64,000 nt of DNA from JBDSZL01 sp039925145. GTDB lineage: Bacteria; Acidobacteriota; Vicinamibacteria; Vicinamibacterales; SCN-69-37. The DNA lies in the NCBI GenBank assembly GCA_039925145.1, contig JBDSZL010000030.1:1-64000 (forward strand). The letters run 5' to 3'. The notes beneath the pieces are model-generated. The model was not told the origin of the DNA. It worked only from the letters and a program-made list of their open reading frames with translations, and searched no databases. Shown here in pieces: positions 26,502 through 34,252 of the stretch (positions are counted from its first letter, which is position 1; each line of letters begins with the position of its first letter). The position numbers were made by a program, and so were the translations under genes.

Positions 26502-27514
26502 CCGATCCACGCCTCGTCAACGCGTCGCGGCTCGATGACGACGCCCAGTACGAGTCGGGGTTGCGGCCGCGAACGCTCCGGGACTACATCGGCCAGGCCC
26601 GGGTGCGCGAGAATCTCGACGTCTCGATTACCGCCGCGCGGCAGCGCGGCGAGGCGCTCGACCATGTCCTGCTCTACGGTCCGCCCGGACTCGGCAAGAC
26701 GACCCTCGCCTACGTCATCGGCAACGAGCTGAACGTGCCGGTGCGCGCCACCTCGGGTCCCGTGCTCGAGAAGCCGGGCGACCTGGCCGGCATCCTCACG
26801 AACCTGAAAGCCCGCGATGTTCTCTTCATCGACGAAGTGCACCGGATGAGCCCGACCATCGAGGAGATCCTGTATCCGGCGATGGAGGATTTCGAGCTCG
26901 ACATCATGATTGGACAGGGTCCAGGGGCGCGGTCGGTCAAGATGCAAATCGAGCCGTTCACGTTGATTGGCGCAACAACGCGGGCAGGGCTGCTGACCTC
27001 GCCTCTGCGCGCCCGGTTCGGCATCGTCCATCGTCTCGATTTCTACGAGCAGACCGATCTCACCACCATCGTCAGCCGGTCGGCCGGTATTCTGGGTGTG
27101 AGCATCGAGGCCGAGGCGGCCGAGGAGATCGCGCGTCGGTCGCGCGGCACGCCGCGGATCGTCAACCGGCTGCTGCGGCGCGTGCGCGACTTTGCGGAGG
27201 TGCGCGCCGACGGCCGAATCACGGCCACCGTGTGTCACGATGCCCTGCAGCTGCTCGAGGTCGATGAGCACGGGTTCGACGAGTCGGACCGCCGGCTGCT
27301 GCGGACCATCATCGACAAGTTTTCTGGCGGTCCGGTCGGGTTGAACAGCCTGGCCGCCGCGATTGGTGAGGAGCGCGACGCCATCGAGGACATCAACGAG
27401 CCCTATCTCATCCAGATCGGGTTCCTCGATCGGACCCCCCGGGGGCGTGTCGCGACCAAGCGCGCGTACGATTATTTCGGGCTCATCGCCCCTCGAAAGG
27501 ACACCCTGTGGTGA
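26498..27514 (+). CDS. ruvB: Holliday junction branch migration ATPase RuvB
   Basis: 338 residues, GTG start overlapping the ruvA stop. Walker A GPPGLGKTTLA lies near residue 62, Walker B LFIDEVHRM follows, sensor 1 is GATTRAGLL and the arginine finger is in APLRARFG-type context (SPLRARFGI). The C-terminal winged helix carries GFLDRTPRGRVAT. It drives branch migration with RuvA and presents the junction to RuvC; the three genes are contiguous and overlapping here. Confidence 0.97.
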   Translation: MTDPRLVNASRLDDDAQYESGLRPRTLRDYIGQARVRENLDVSITAARQRGEALDHVLLYGPPGLGKTTLAYVIGNELNVPVRATSGPVLEKPGDLAGILTNLKARDVLFIDEVHRMSPTIEEILYPAMEDFELDIMIGQGPGARSVKMQIEPFTLIGATTRAGLLTSPLRARFGIVHRLDFYEQTDLTTIVSRSAGILGVSIEAEAAEEIARRSRGTPRIVNRLLRRVRDFAEVRADGRITATVCHDALQLLEVDEHGFDESDRRLLRTIIDKFSGGPVGLNSLAAAIGEERDAIEDINEPYLIQIGFLDRTPRGRVATKRAYDYFGLIAPRKDTLW

Positions 27515-28509
27515 AGAGTCTTCGGCGCGTCAAGATTGCGGGCCTTGGCACCTATGTGCCGCCGCACGTGCTGACGAATGCCCACCTCGAGAAGATGGTC
27601 GACACCACCAACGAGTGGATTCTGCAGCGCACCGGCATTCGCGAGCGCCACATCGTGGAACCGGGCGTGGGCACGTCCGAAATCGCGTTGCCCGCAGCCC
27701 AGCAGGCCATCGATGAGGCGGGTCTCACCGCCAACGATATTGGGTTCATCGTGGTCGGAACCACAACACCCGACACAATCTTTCCGAGCACCGCCTGCCG
27801 GCTGCAGGCGAAGCTGGGTGCCAAGCACGCGTGGGGTTTCGATCTGGGCGCGGCCTGCTCCGGGTTCACGTATTCGCTCACCGTCGGCTGGGCGATGGTC
27901 GCCAACGGATCGGTCGAACATGCCCTCGTCGTGGGCGCGGACGTCATGTCGAGCATCATCGACTACACCGATCGGTCGACCTGCATTCTGTTCGGCGACG
28001 GGGCCGGGGCGGCGGTGCTGTCACCAGCCAACGAAGACGAGCCGGCGATCATCGACTTCACGCACGAGATTCAGGGCCAGGGGGGCGAGGCGCTGTGCAT
28101 GCCGGCGGGCGGCAGCAAGTGTCCGGCCTCGCACGAGACGGTCGATCAGCGCCTCCACTACGTCAAACAGGACGGCCAGACCGTGTTCAAGTTTGCCGTC
28201 ACCAAGAACCAGGAGATCGCGCTGCGGCTGCTCGAGCGCAACGGCCTCACGGGCAGCGACATCGACCTTTACTGCTCGCACCAGGCGAACCGCCGCATCA
28301 TCGAAGCCACGGCCGCCCGCCTCGGGCTCGCTCCCGAAAAGGTCATCATCAACCTCGAGAAGTACGGCAACACAACGGCAGGCACCATCCCGCTGGCACT
28401 CGCCGATGCCCGGGCGCAGGGGCATCTGAAGAAGAACGACCTCGTTCTACTCGCCTCCGTAGGCGCAGGATTTACCGTCGGTTCTGTGCTGCTGCGCTGG
28501 AGCCTCTGA
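27508..28509 (+). CDS. fabH: 3-oxoacyl-[acyl-carrier-protein] synthase III
   Basis: 333 residues. Two adjacent GTG codons (27508 and 27511) overlap the ruvB stop; 27511 would reproduce the GTGA overlap used by the other genes in the run. The catalytic triad is intact: Cys in DLGAACSGFTYSL (~113), His in CSHQANRRII and Asn in KYGNTTAGTIPLAL. The enzyme condenses acetyl-CoA or a branched primer with malonyl-ACP to start fatty acid synthesis. Its place at the end of a recombination operon is unusual, and no other fab or acpP gene follows. Confidence 0.92.
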   Translation: MVKSLRRVKIAGLGTYVPPHVLTNAHLEKMVDTTNEWILQRTGIRERHIVEPGVGTSEIALPAAQQAIDEAGLTANDIGFIVVGTTTPDTIFPSTACRLQAKLGAKHAWGFDLGAACSGFTYSLTVGWAMVANGSVEHALVVGADVMSSIIDYTDRSTCILFGDGAGAAVLSPANEDEPAIIDFTHEIQGQGGEALCMPAGGSKCPASHETVDQRLHYVKQDGQTVFKFAVTKNQEIALRLLERNGLTGSDIDLYCSHQANRRIIEATAARLGLAPEKVIINLEKYGNTTAGTIPLALADARAQGHLKKNDLVLLASVGAGFTVGSVLLRWSL

Positions 28510-28589
28510 ACACCGGCTCGCGCCCACGCCCCGCCACGCGTGCGCAAGCATGGAGCAGGAAAATCACAGACACGCCGCAGTCATCCTGC

Positions 28590-28595
28590 TAACGT
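28590..28595 (+). promoter_or_regulatory. Candidate -10 for leaderless small membrane peptide gene
   Basis: TAACGT preceded by TGC lies 6 nt before ATG 28602. No Shine-Dalgarno sequence is present, consistent with a leaderless transcript. Confidence 0.35.
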
Positions 28596-28601
28596 ACGCG
28601 C

Positions 28602-28688
28602 ATGGACACCAACACACTGCTCATTCTCGTGCTCGTCATCATCCTGCTTGGTGGCGGCGGATTCTTCTACAGAGGCCGACGGCGATAG
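28602..28688 (+). CDS. 28-residue single-pass hydrophobic peptide
   Basis: The peptide starts MDTNTLLILVLVIILLGGGG and ends FFYRGRRR: one membrane helix, a Gly4 hinge and a basic tail. This design matches short DUF3309-like or related peptides annotated as hypothetical in many bacteria. The next ~95 bp to the convergent glgX end hold nothing recognisable. Too short for statistical proof; a -10-like element just upstream supports expression. Confidence 0.5.
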   Translation: MDTNTLLILVLVIILLGGGGFFYRGRRR

Positions 28689-28786
28689 CGACAGCCGGCG
28701 ATCGTTGACGTCACGCGTCCAGATATTCATCTGCATACGCCGACCAGTAGGTGCGCGGCGATCCGTGAAGGCGGAAGTGCCGCAGG

Positions 28787-30898
28787 TCAACCCTGGCGGA
28801 AGACCGCCGATGACCGGCCGCGCAACGTCCACGAGCTTGCGGGTGCGTGGGCTGACTCGTCATCTCCGGGTGCCGCGGTGTCGATCAGGCGGATCCACGT
28901 TCCGATCGGTCGCGCCGGCAGCGTGCACATCACGTCGTCTGCCCCCGCGTTGAGCAGAATCAGCAGTGTGTCGCCGCGGAGACGCTCGCCTTTGGGCCCT
29001 CGCTCCAGGATGCTCTCGCCGTCGAGCAGCACGCCGAGCATCCGCCGATCGCGGTCGCTCCAATCGCCGTTGGCCATCTCGGTGCCGTCTGGGCGCAGCC
29101 AGAGGACATCGGTGGCGCCCGGGCGCCGTCCACTCAAGAAGGTGCGGCGACGCAGAACCGGTTGAGAGGCGCGCAGGGCGACCAGTTGCTGCGCGAAGGC
29201 GAGCAACGACCGTGAGTCCGGGGTGTCGTCCCAATGCGTCCACGTGAGCTCGGAGTCGTGGCAGTAGCCGTTGTTGTTGCCCTGCTGGGTGCGACCCATT
29301 TCGTCGCCTCCCGACAGCATGGGCACGCCGAGCGACACGAACAGGGTCAGTAGAAAGTTGCGCTGCTGTCTCCGACGCAGGGCCTGAATGGCCTCGTCGT
29401 CGGTCGGTCCCTCGGCCCCGCAGTTCCAGCTCATGTTGTTCGAGTCGCCGTCGCGGTTCTCCTCCGCGTTGGCTTCGTTGTGCTTGTCGTTGTACGACAC
29501 GAGATCGGCCAGCGTGAACCCGTCGTGAGACGTCACGAAGTTGATGCTGGCGTGTGGCTGCCGGCCAGACCCGCCATACAGATCGCTGCTTCCCGAAATC
29601 CGCGTGGCGACCTCCGGGAGCATGCCTGGATCGCCGCGCCAGAAGCGCCGGACGGCGTCACGGTAACGCCCGTTCCATTCGGCCCAGCCGGGTGGAAAGT
29701 TTCCGACCTGGTAGCCGCCTTCCCCGACATCCCACGGCTCGGCGATCAGCTTGACGCGCGAGATGACCGGATCCTGCCCGATGACGTCGAAGAACGCCGA
29801 GAGTCGATCCACGGCGTGCAACTCGCGGGCGAGAGCCGAGGCCAGGTCGAAGCGAAAGCCGTCGACGTGCATCTCCTGCACCCAGTACCGGAGGCTGTCC
29901 ATCATCAGCTGCAGCACAATCGGCGACTGCATGTTCAGCGTGTTGCCGCAGCCCGTGAAGTCCTGGTAGCGGCACGGCTGGCCGGGCTCGAGACGGTAGT
30001 ACGTCGAGTTGTCGATGCCCCGGAGCGACAGGGTGGGGCCCAGGTGATTGCCTTCGGCGGTGTGGTTGTACACGACGTCGAGGATGACCTCGAGTCCTTC
30101 GATGTGGAGCGCGTGCACCATCATCTTGAAGTCGCGCACGACGTCGACCGGTGCCCGTGATGCGGCAAACCGTGCGTCCGGCGCGAAGTACGAGAGCGTG
30201 TTGTAGCCCCAGTAGTTGACCAGGCCGCGGTCCAGCAGATGTCCCTCATCGGCGTGCGCATGCACGGGCATCAGCTCGACGGCCGTCACGCCGAGCGCCT
30301 TGAGATGCGCGATCGCGGGGTCGGACGCCAGGCCCAGATAGGTGCCGCGCAGCTCCGGTTCGATGGCGCGGTTGAGCTTCGTGAAGCCCTTCGCGTGCAT
30401 CTCGTAGATGACCGTGTCCTGCCACGCAATGCGCGGCGGGCGATCGGCGCCCCACGTGAACGAGTCGTCGGTGACCACGCCCAGTGGCGCGTACGGCGCG
30501 CTGTCGGTCATCTCCGCCGGACCGTCACCTCCACTGTCCGGCGCGTACGCCAGCAGAGACGGGTGCCAGACCACGTCGCGGCCGATTGCCCGGCTGTAGG
30601 GATCGAGCAGGACCTTCGACGGGTTGAATCGCCGCCCGTCGGCCGGGCTCCACGTGCCATACACGCGATAGCCGTAAAGCTGGCCAGGTCGGACGTCGGG
30701 CAGGAAGGCATGCCACACCATGTCCGTACGGTCCACGAGTGGGACACAGATGCGCTCCATCGGGGCGTCGGCGCCATCGAACAGACACAGCTCGACCTTG
30801 GTGGCGTGCTCCGAGAAAAGAGCGAAGTTGACTCCCGAGCCGTCCCACGTGGCTCCGAGGGGATAGGGCGAACCTGGCCATGCGCGCATCACCGGCAT
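28787..30898 (-). CDS. glgX: Glycogen debranching enzyme GlgX (GH13)
   Basis: 703 residues, the standard GlgX/isoamylase length. An N-terminal CBM48 (PLGATWDGSGVNFALFSEHA) is followed by the GH13 barrel: VVYNHTAEG, nucleophile Asp in VDGFRFDLASAL (~349), acid Glu in LIAEPWDVG (~388) and Asp in VTSHDGFTL (~459). It hydrolyses alpha-1,6 branches left on phosphorylase-limited glycogen. Isolated from other glg genes in this window, with DUF4112 divergent from it. Confidence 0.93.
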   Translation of the reverse strand: MPVMRAWPGSPYPLGATWDGSGVNFALFSEHATKVELCLFDGADAPMERICVPLVDRTDMVWHAFLPDVRPGQLYGYRVYGTWSPADGRRFNPSKVLLDPYSRAIGRDVVWHPSLLAYAPDSGGDGPAEMTDSAPYAPLGVVTDDSFTWGADRPPRIAWQDTVIYEMHAKGFTKLNRAIEPELRGTYLGLASDPAIAHLKALGVTAVELMPVHAHADEGHLLDRGLVNYWGYNTLSYFAPDARFAASRAPVDVVRDFKMMVHALHIEGLEVILDVVYNHTAEGNHLGPTLSLRGIDNSTYYRLEPGQPCRYQDFTGCGNTLNMQSPIVLQLMMDSLRYWVQEMHVDGFRFDLASALARELHAVDRLSAFFDVIGQDPVISRVKLIAEPWDVGEGGYQVGNFPPGWAEWNGRYRDAVRRFWRGDPGMLPEVATRISGSSDLYGGSGRQPHASINFVTSHDGFTLADLVSYNDKHNEANAEENRDGDSNNMSWNCGAEGPTDDEAIQALRRRQQRNFLLTLFVSLGVPMLSGGDEMGRTQQGNNNGYCHDSELTWTHWDDTPDSRSLLAFAQQLVALRASQPVLRRRTFLSGRRPGATDVLWLRPDGTEMANGDWSDRDRRMLGVLLDGESILERGPKGERLRGDTLLILLNAGADDVMCTLPARPIGTWIRLIDTAAPGDDESAHAPASSWTLRGRSSAVFRQG

Positions 30899-31007
30899 TA
30901 TGGCTTACACCTGTGCCGCGATCAGGGCTCTGGCGCCCGTCGATGACGACGCAGTTGGCGATAACCCCCCTGCTCTCTCCGGCAGAAGCGCAACGGGACG
31001 CATCCTC

Positions 31008-31013
31008 TATGAT
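31008..31013 (+). promoter_or_regulatory. Candidate -10 for leaderless DUF4112 gene
   Basis: TATGAT ends 6 nt before ATG 31020, with no ribosome site between them. Confidence 0.45.
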
Positions 31014-31019
31014 CGAGTC

Positions 31020-31505
31020 ATGCCTCCGCCGTCCCGCCCGCCGCTTCCCTCGCTTCGCTGGTGGGCAGAGCTGCTCGATTCGCGGTTCCGGATTCCTGGG
31101 ACGAGCGTCCGGTTCGGACTGGATCCGTTGCTGTCGCTGATTCCTGGAATCGGTGATCTCGCCAGCCCGGTATTTGCCCTCGTGCTTCTCGTCCAGGGAC
31201 TCCAGCAGCGTGTTCCGCGGATCGTGCTCGTGCGGATGATCGGCAACGCGCTCTTCGATGCGGCCCTCGGCATCATTCCCCTTGCGGGAAATATCAGCGA
31301 CATTTTCTGGCGCGCGAACAGCCGCAATCTCGCCCTCCTCGAACGCCACGCGCACGGTGGTGGCCGGCCTGCGCGGAGCGACTACGTCTTCGTGTTCGTC
31401 ATGGCCGGCGTGTTCGGTGCGCTCGTGCTCATTCCCGTCGTGCTCGCGCTCTGGGTGGCTGTGTGGCTGCTGCAGCACGGGGCCGACCGTCCTGGTCTCT
31501 TCTAA
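31020..31505 (+). CDS. DUF4112 membrane protein
   Basis: 161 residues from ATG 31020; upstream in-frame sequence is unlikely to be translated because the -10-like hexamer sits at 31008. The family signature is LDSRFRIPGTSVRFGLDPLL, then LIPGIGDLASPVFAL and IIPLAGNISDIFWRANSRN. Two membrane regions are visible: residues ~45-65 and a strong C-terminal helix (VFVFVMAGVFGALVLIPVVL). Function is unknown in the family. The queA start follows within 10 bp. Confidence 0.8.
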   Translation: MPPPSRPPLPSLRWWAELLDSRFRIPGTSVRFGLDPLLSLIPGIGDLASPVFALVLLVQGLQQRVPRIVLVRMIGNALFDAALGIIPLAGNISDIFWRANSRNLALLERHAHGGGRPARSDYVFVFVMAGVFGALVLIPVVLALWVAVWLLQHGADRPGLF

Positions 31506-31508
31506 CAT
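31503..31508 (+). promoter_or_regulatory. Candidate -10 for leaderless queA
   Basis: TAACAT, whose first three bases are also the DUF4112 stop codon, ends 6 nt before GTG 31515. It could give queA its own leaderless transcript besides read-through. Confidence 0.35.
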
Positions 31509-31514
31509 CGCGCT

Positions 31515-32573
31515 GTGCCGACCCCTGTTGCCGCGTTCGACTTCGAGCTGCCTGAACATCTGATCGCCCAGGAGGCCCGCGCTCGCGGCCAGGCCCGGTT
31601 GCTGGTCGTGGATCGCGCGTCGGCGAGCTGGGAGGAGCGGTCCATCGCCGATCTGCCGTCGATTCTCCAACCGGGCGATCAGGTCGTCGCCAACGACACG
31701 CGTGTCTTCCCGGCGCGTCTGATCGGACGCCGCGACCCGAGTGGCGGCGTCGCAGAGTGCTTTCTCCTGGAGCGGGTGAGCGACCACGAGTGGGAAGCGC
31801 TCGTGCATCCCGGACAGAAGCTCAAGCCCGGCGCGCGGCTACGGTTCGACGACCCGGTGCGCGCACCGGGCGTGCGGATCGATGCCGAGGTGCTCGAGCG
31901 GCGCTTCTTCGGACGACGGCTCGTGCGGTTTGCGGTGGAAGGCGCGCAGGACTTCGACGCCGCCGTGGACCGGCTCGGACACGTGCCGCTGCCGCCGTAC
32001 ATCCGTCGCGATGAGCGCACCGAGGACAGCGGCCGGTACCAGAGCGTGTACGCCAGGGAGCGCGGCTCCGTGGCCGCTCCCACGGCAGGACTCCACTTCG
32101 ACGAGCCGCTCATCGCGGCCCTTCGTGCCGCCGGTATCGGTTGGCACACCCTCACGCTTCACGTCGGATACGGCACGTTCAAGCCGGTGCGCGCCACGCA
32201 CGTCGAGGAGCACGAGGTCGATCCGGAACGGTTCCAGATCCCCGCCGACACCGCCGCGGCCATCGCCAGTGCACGCGCAGCGCACCGGCGCGTGGTCGCC
32301 ATCGGCACCACGACCACGAGAGCATTGGAAAGCGTGGCGGGAGAGCACGGCACGGTTGCCCATGGCGACGGTCGAACGGGGCTGTTCATTCATCCTGGCT
32401 ACCGGTTCAAGGTGGTCGATGCGCTGCTCACCAACTTCCACCTTCCGTGCTCCTCGCTGTTGATGCTGGTGGCGGCGTTTGGCGGCAAGGATCTCGTGCT
32501 GGCGGCGTACCGCGACGCCGTCGCGCGACAGTTCCGCTTCTACAGTTACGGCGATGCGATGTTGATAGTATGA
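31515..32573 (+). CDS. queA: S-adenosylmethionine:tRNA ribosyltransferase-isomerase
   Basis: 352 residues from GTG. All family landmarks are present: VVANDTRVFPARL near residue 57, PTAGLHFDEPL near 193, LHVGYGTFKPV, GTTTTRALES, TGLFIHPGYRFKVVDALLTN and FHLPCSSLLMLVAAF. The enzyme adds the ribosyl part of SAM to preQ1 in tRNA, giving epoxyqueuosine. queE and queC are also in this window (60.3-61.6 kb), so the cell makes queuosine itself. The stop overlaps the ATG of the deoxyhypusine-synthase-like gene. Confidence 0.95.
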   Translation: MPTPVAAFDFELPEHLIAQEARARGQARLLVVDRASASWEERSIADLPSILQPGDQVVANDTRVFPARLIGRRDPSGGVAECFLLERVSDHEWEALVHPGQKLKPGARLRFDDPVRAPGVRIDAEVLERRFFGRRLVRFAVEGAQDFDAAVDRLGHVPLPPYIRRDERTEDSGRYQSVYARERGSVAAPTAGLHFDEPLIAALRAAGIGWHTLTLHVGYGTFKPVRATHVEEHEVDPERFQIPADTAAAIASARAAHRRVVAIGTTTTRALESVAGEHGTVAHGDGRTGLFIHPGYRFKVVDALLTNFHLPCSSLLMLVAAFGGKDLVLAAYRDAVARQFRFYSYGDAMLIV

Positions 32574-33532
32574 GCCGGGTGAAATTCCGGTACGACGAGT
32601 TCAGCACGTCCGACGTGCGGACCTATCCGCTCCGGTCGCGTGCGAGCAAGGTCACGCGGCAGGACTTCGCACGTCCGTGGGACCCGTCGAGTGGATTCAC
32701 CGGTTTTCTTGAGTCTCTCCCCAACCTGCTCGCCGCGAGCGATCTGCGGTCGGTGGTGGATGCCGTTCACCAGGCACGAACTGCGGGTCGCGGCATCGTC
32801 TGGGGACTTGGCGCGCACGTCATCAAGACCGGCCTCGGACCCGTGTTCATCGACTTGATGGAGCGGGGGTTCGTCTCCGCGGTCGCACTCAATGGCGCAG
32901 GTCTCATCCACGACTTCGAAGTGGCCCTTTCAGGCGCGACCTCGGAAGATGTCGACGCCGCGCTCGGGCCGGGCCAGTTCGGCATGGCCGAGGAAACCGG
33001 CCGCGATCTGAATCAGGCGATTGCGGCAGGCGTTGGCCGGGGGCTGGGCCTCGGGCAGGCCGCAACCGCGTACCTCGGTGAGCTCGAGCCCGAGTGGGCG
33101 GGATGCAGTGTGCTCTGCGCGGCGGAGCGGCTCGGCATCCCGGTAACCGTGCACGTCGCGGTTGGCACGGACATCATCCACATGCATCCGTCGGCCTCGG
33201 GTGAGGCGATTGGCGCAGGCAGTTTGCGCGATTTTCGCTATTTCACGTCGTTCGTTTCGCAGCTCGCCGGGGGTGTCTACCTGAACTGTGGATCGGCCGT
33301 TGTCCTGCCCGAGGTGTTTCTGAAGGCCGTCGCCCTGACGCGCAACCGGGGACTGTCACTCGATGCGCTGACGACCGTCAACCTGGACTTCGTGAAGCTC
33401 TATAGACCGGAAACCAACGTCGTGCGGCGTCCCGTCGCCGGCACGGGCAAGGGGTATTCCCTGACGGGTCATCACGAGATTCTGATGCCTCTCCTGGCGG
33501 CGGCGGTGATCGCCGCCGCGCCCAACAGCTAG
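32570..33532 (+). CDS. Deoxyhypusine-synthase-family protein
   Basis: 320 residues; ATG 32570 overlaps the queA stop. Recognisable family blocks include VSAVALNGAGLIHDFEVALSG, GTDIIHMHPSASGEAIGAGS and AGGVYLNCGSAVVLPEVF. A Lys in TGKGYSLTGHHE near the C-terminus falls where the catalytic Lys of eukaryotic deoxyhypusine synthase is expected. Bacteria have no eIF5A; bacterial members are thought to act on polyamines (homospermidine-synthase-like) or on unknown substrates, so the reaction is uncertain. Coupling to queA may be simple operon packing. Confidence 0.75.
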   Translation: MSRVKFRYDEFSTSDVRTYPLRSRASKVTRQDFARPWDPSSGFTGFLESLPNLLAASDLRSVVDAVHQARTAGRGIVWGLGAHVIKTGLGPVFIDLMERGFVSAVALNGAGLIHDFEVALSGATSEDVDAALGPGQFGMAEETGRDLNQAIAAGVGRGLGLGQAATAYLGELEPEWAGCSVLCAAERLGIPVTVHVAVGTDIIHMHPSASGEAIGAGSLRDFRYFTSFVSQLAGGVYLNCGSAVVLPEVFLKAVALTRNRGLSLDALTTVNLDFVKLYRPETNVVRRPVAGTGKGYSLTGHHEILMPLLAAAVIAAAPNS

Positions 33533-33535
33533 TCC

Positions 33536-34231
33536 ATGAGGCCGCCCCGGTTCCTGCGCCTCGAGCCGTGGCCCGATCAGAGCCTGTTCGGCAAACCTGA
33601 AACTTACGTCACCGGCGCGGTGCTCTTTCACCAGGGTGACGTGCTCTCCACGCTGTATTCAATTATCTCGGGGCGCGTGCGGCTCACGGTGGCACAGCCC
33701 GGTGGCCGTGAAGTCCTGCTCGGCATCCGTCGGACTGGGTGGCTGCTTGGTGCCAGTCCGGCCGTGCTCGGCTGCTCGCACGGCGCCTCGGGGACCGTCA
33801 TCGAGACCTCCGTGTTGCGGCCGATCAGTCATGGGACGTTCCGGCGGGCGAACGAATCGGACATCGCCGTGACACGCTGGGTGCAGCGTGCACTCGCGAC
33901 CGACCTCTTCGAGCATTCGATAGCGCTCGCCAAGTTTGGCGGCAACTCCAGCGCGCGTCTCGGATGGTATTTTGCGGGGCTGGCGGCGACCAGTGCCGTG
34001 CCACTCGCAGATGGTTCCGTGCGGCTGTCAGAGACACCCACGCAGGAAACGATCGCGCAGGCGATAGGAATCACACGCGAGCATGCGGGTCGTCTCCTCG
34101 ACAAGTTCGAGACGGAGGCCCTGCTCCGGCGCGACAAGGGACGCTACATCATCCCGGCGGGCAGCCGGTTGTTCGATCTCATCAGCGCCGACGAAGACGC
34201 TGTCGTCAGCCGTAGAAATCGAAAGCCGTAG
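33536..34231 (+). CDS. Crp/Fnr family transcriptional regulator
   Basis: 231 residues, starting 3 bp after the previous stop. Residues ~20-120 form a cyclic-nucleotide-binding-type beta-roll (GAVLFHQGDVLSTLYSIISG, RVRLTVAQPGGREVLLGI). The C-terminal HTH_Crp lies near 165-205 (ETPTQETIAQAIGITREHAG, RLLDKFETEALL). There is no N-terminal Cys cluster, so it is not an Fe-S Fnr sensor. The ligand is unknown. It may control the queA-linked operon or the convergent ABC transporter, but no site was identified. Confidence 0.82.
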   Translation: MRPPRFLRLEPWPDQSLFGKPETYVTGAVLFHQGDVLSTLYSIISGRVRLTVAQPGGREVLLGIRRTGWLLGASPAVLGCSHGASGTVIETSVLRPISHGTFRRANESDIAVTRWVQRALATDLFEHSIALAKFGGNSSARLGWYFAGLAATSAVPLADGSVRLSETPTQETIAQAIGITREHAGRLLDKFETEALLRRDKGRYIIPAGSRLFDLISADEDAVVSRRNRKP

Positions 34232-34252
34232 CGCGGCCCAAGCCCGCGGAGT

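Noticed and set aside
30525..31808. 427-codon minus-strand open frame
   Set aside because: Shadow of DUF4112 and queA and partly out of frame with glgX; no recognisable domain.
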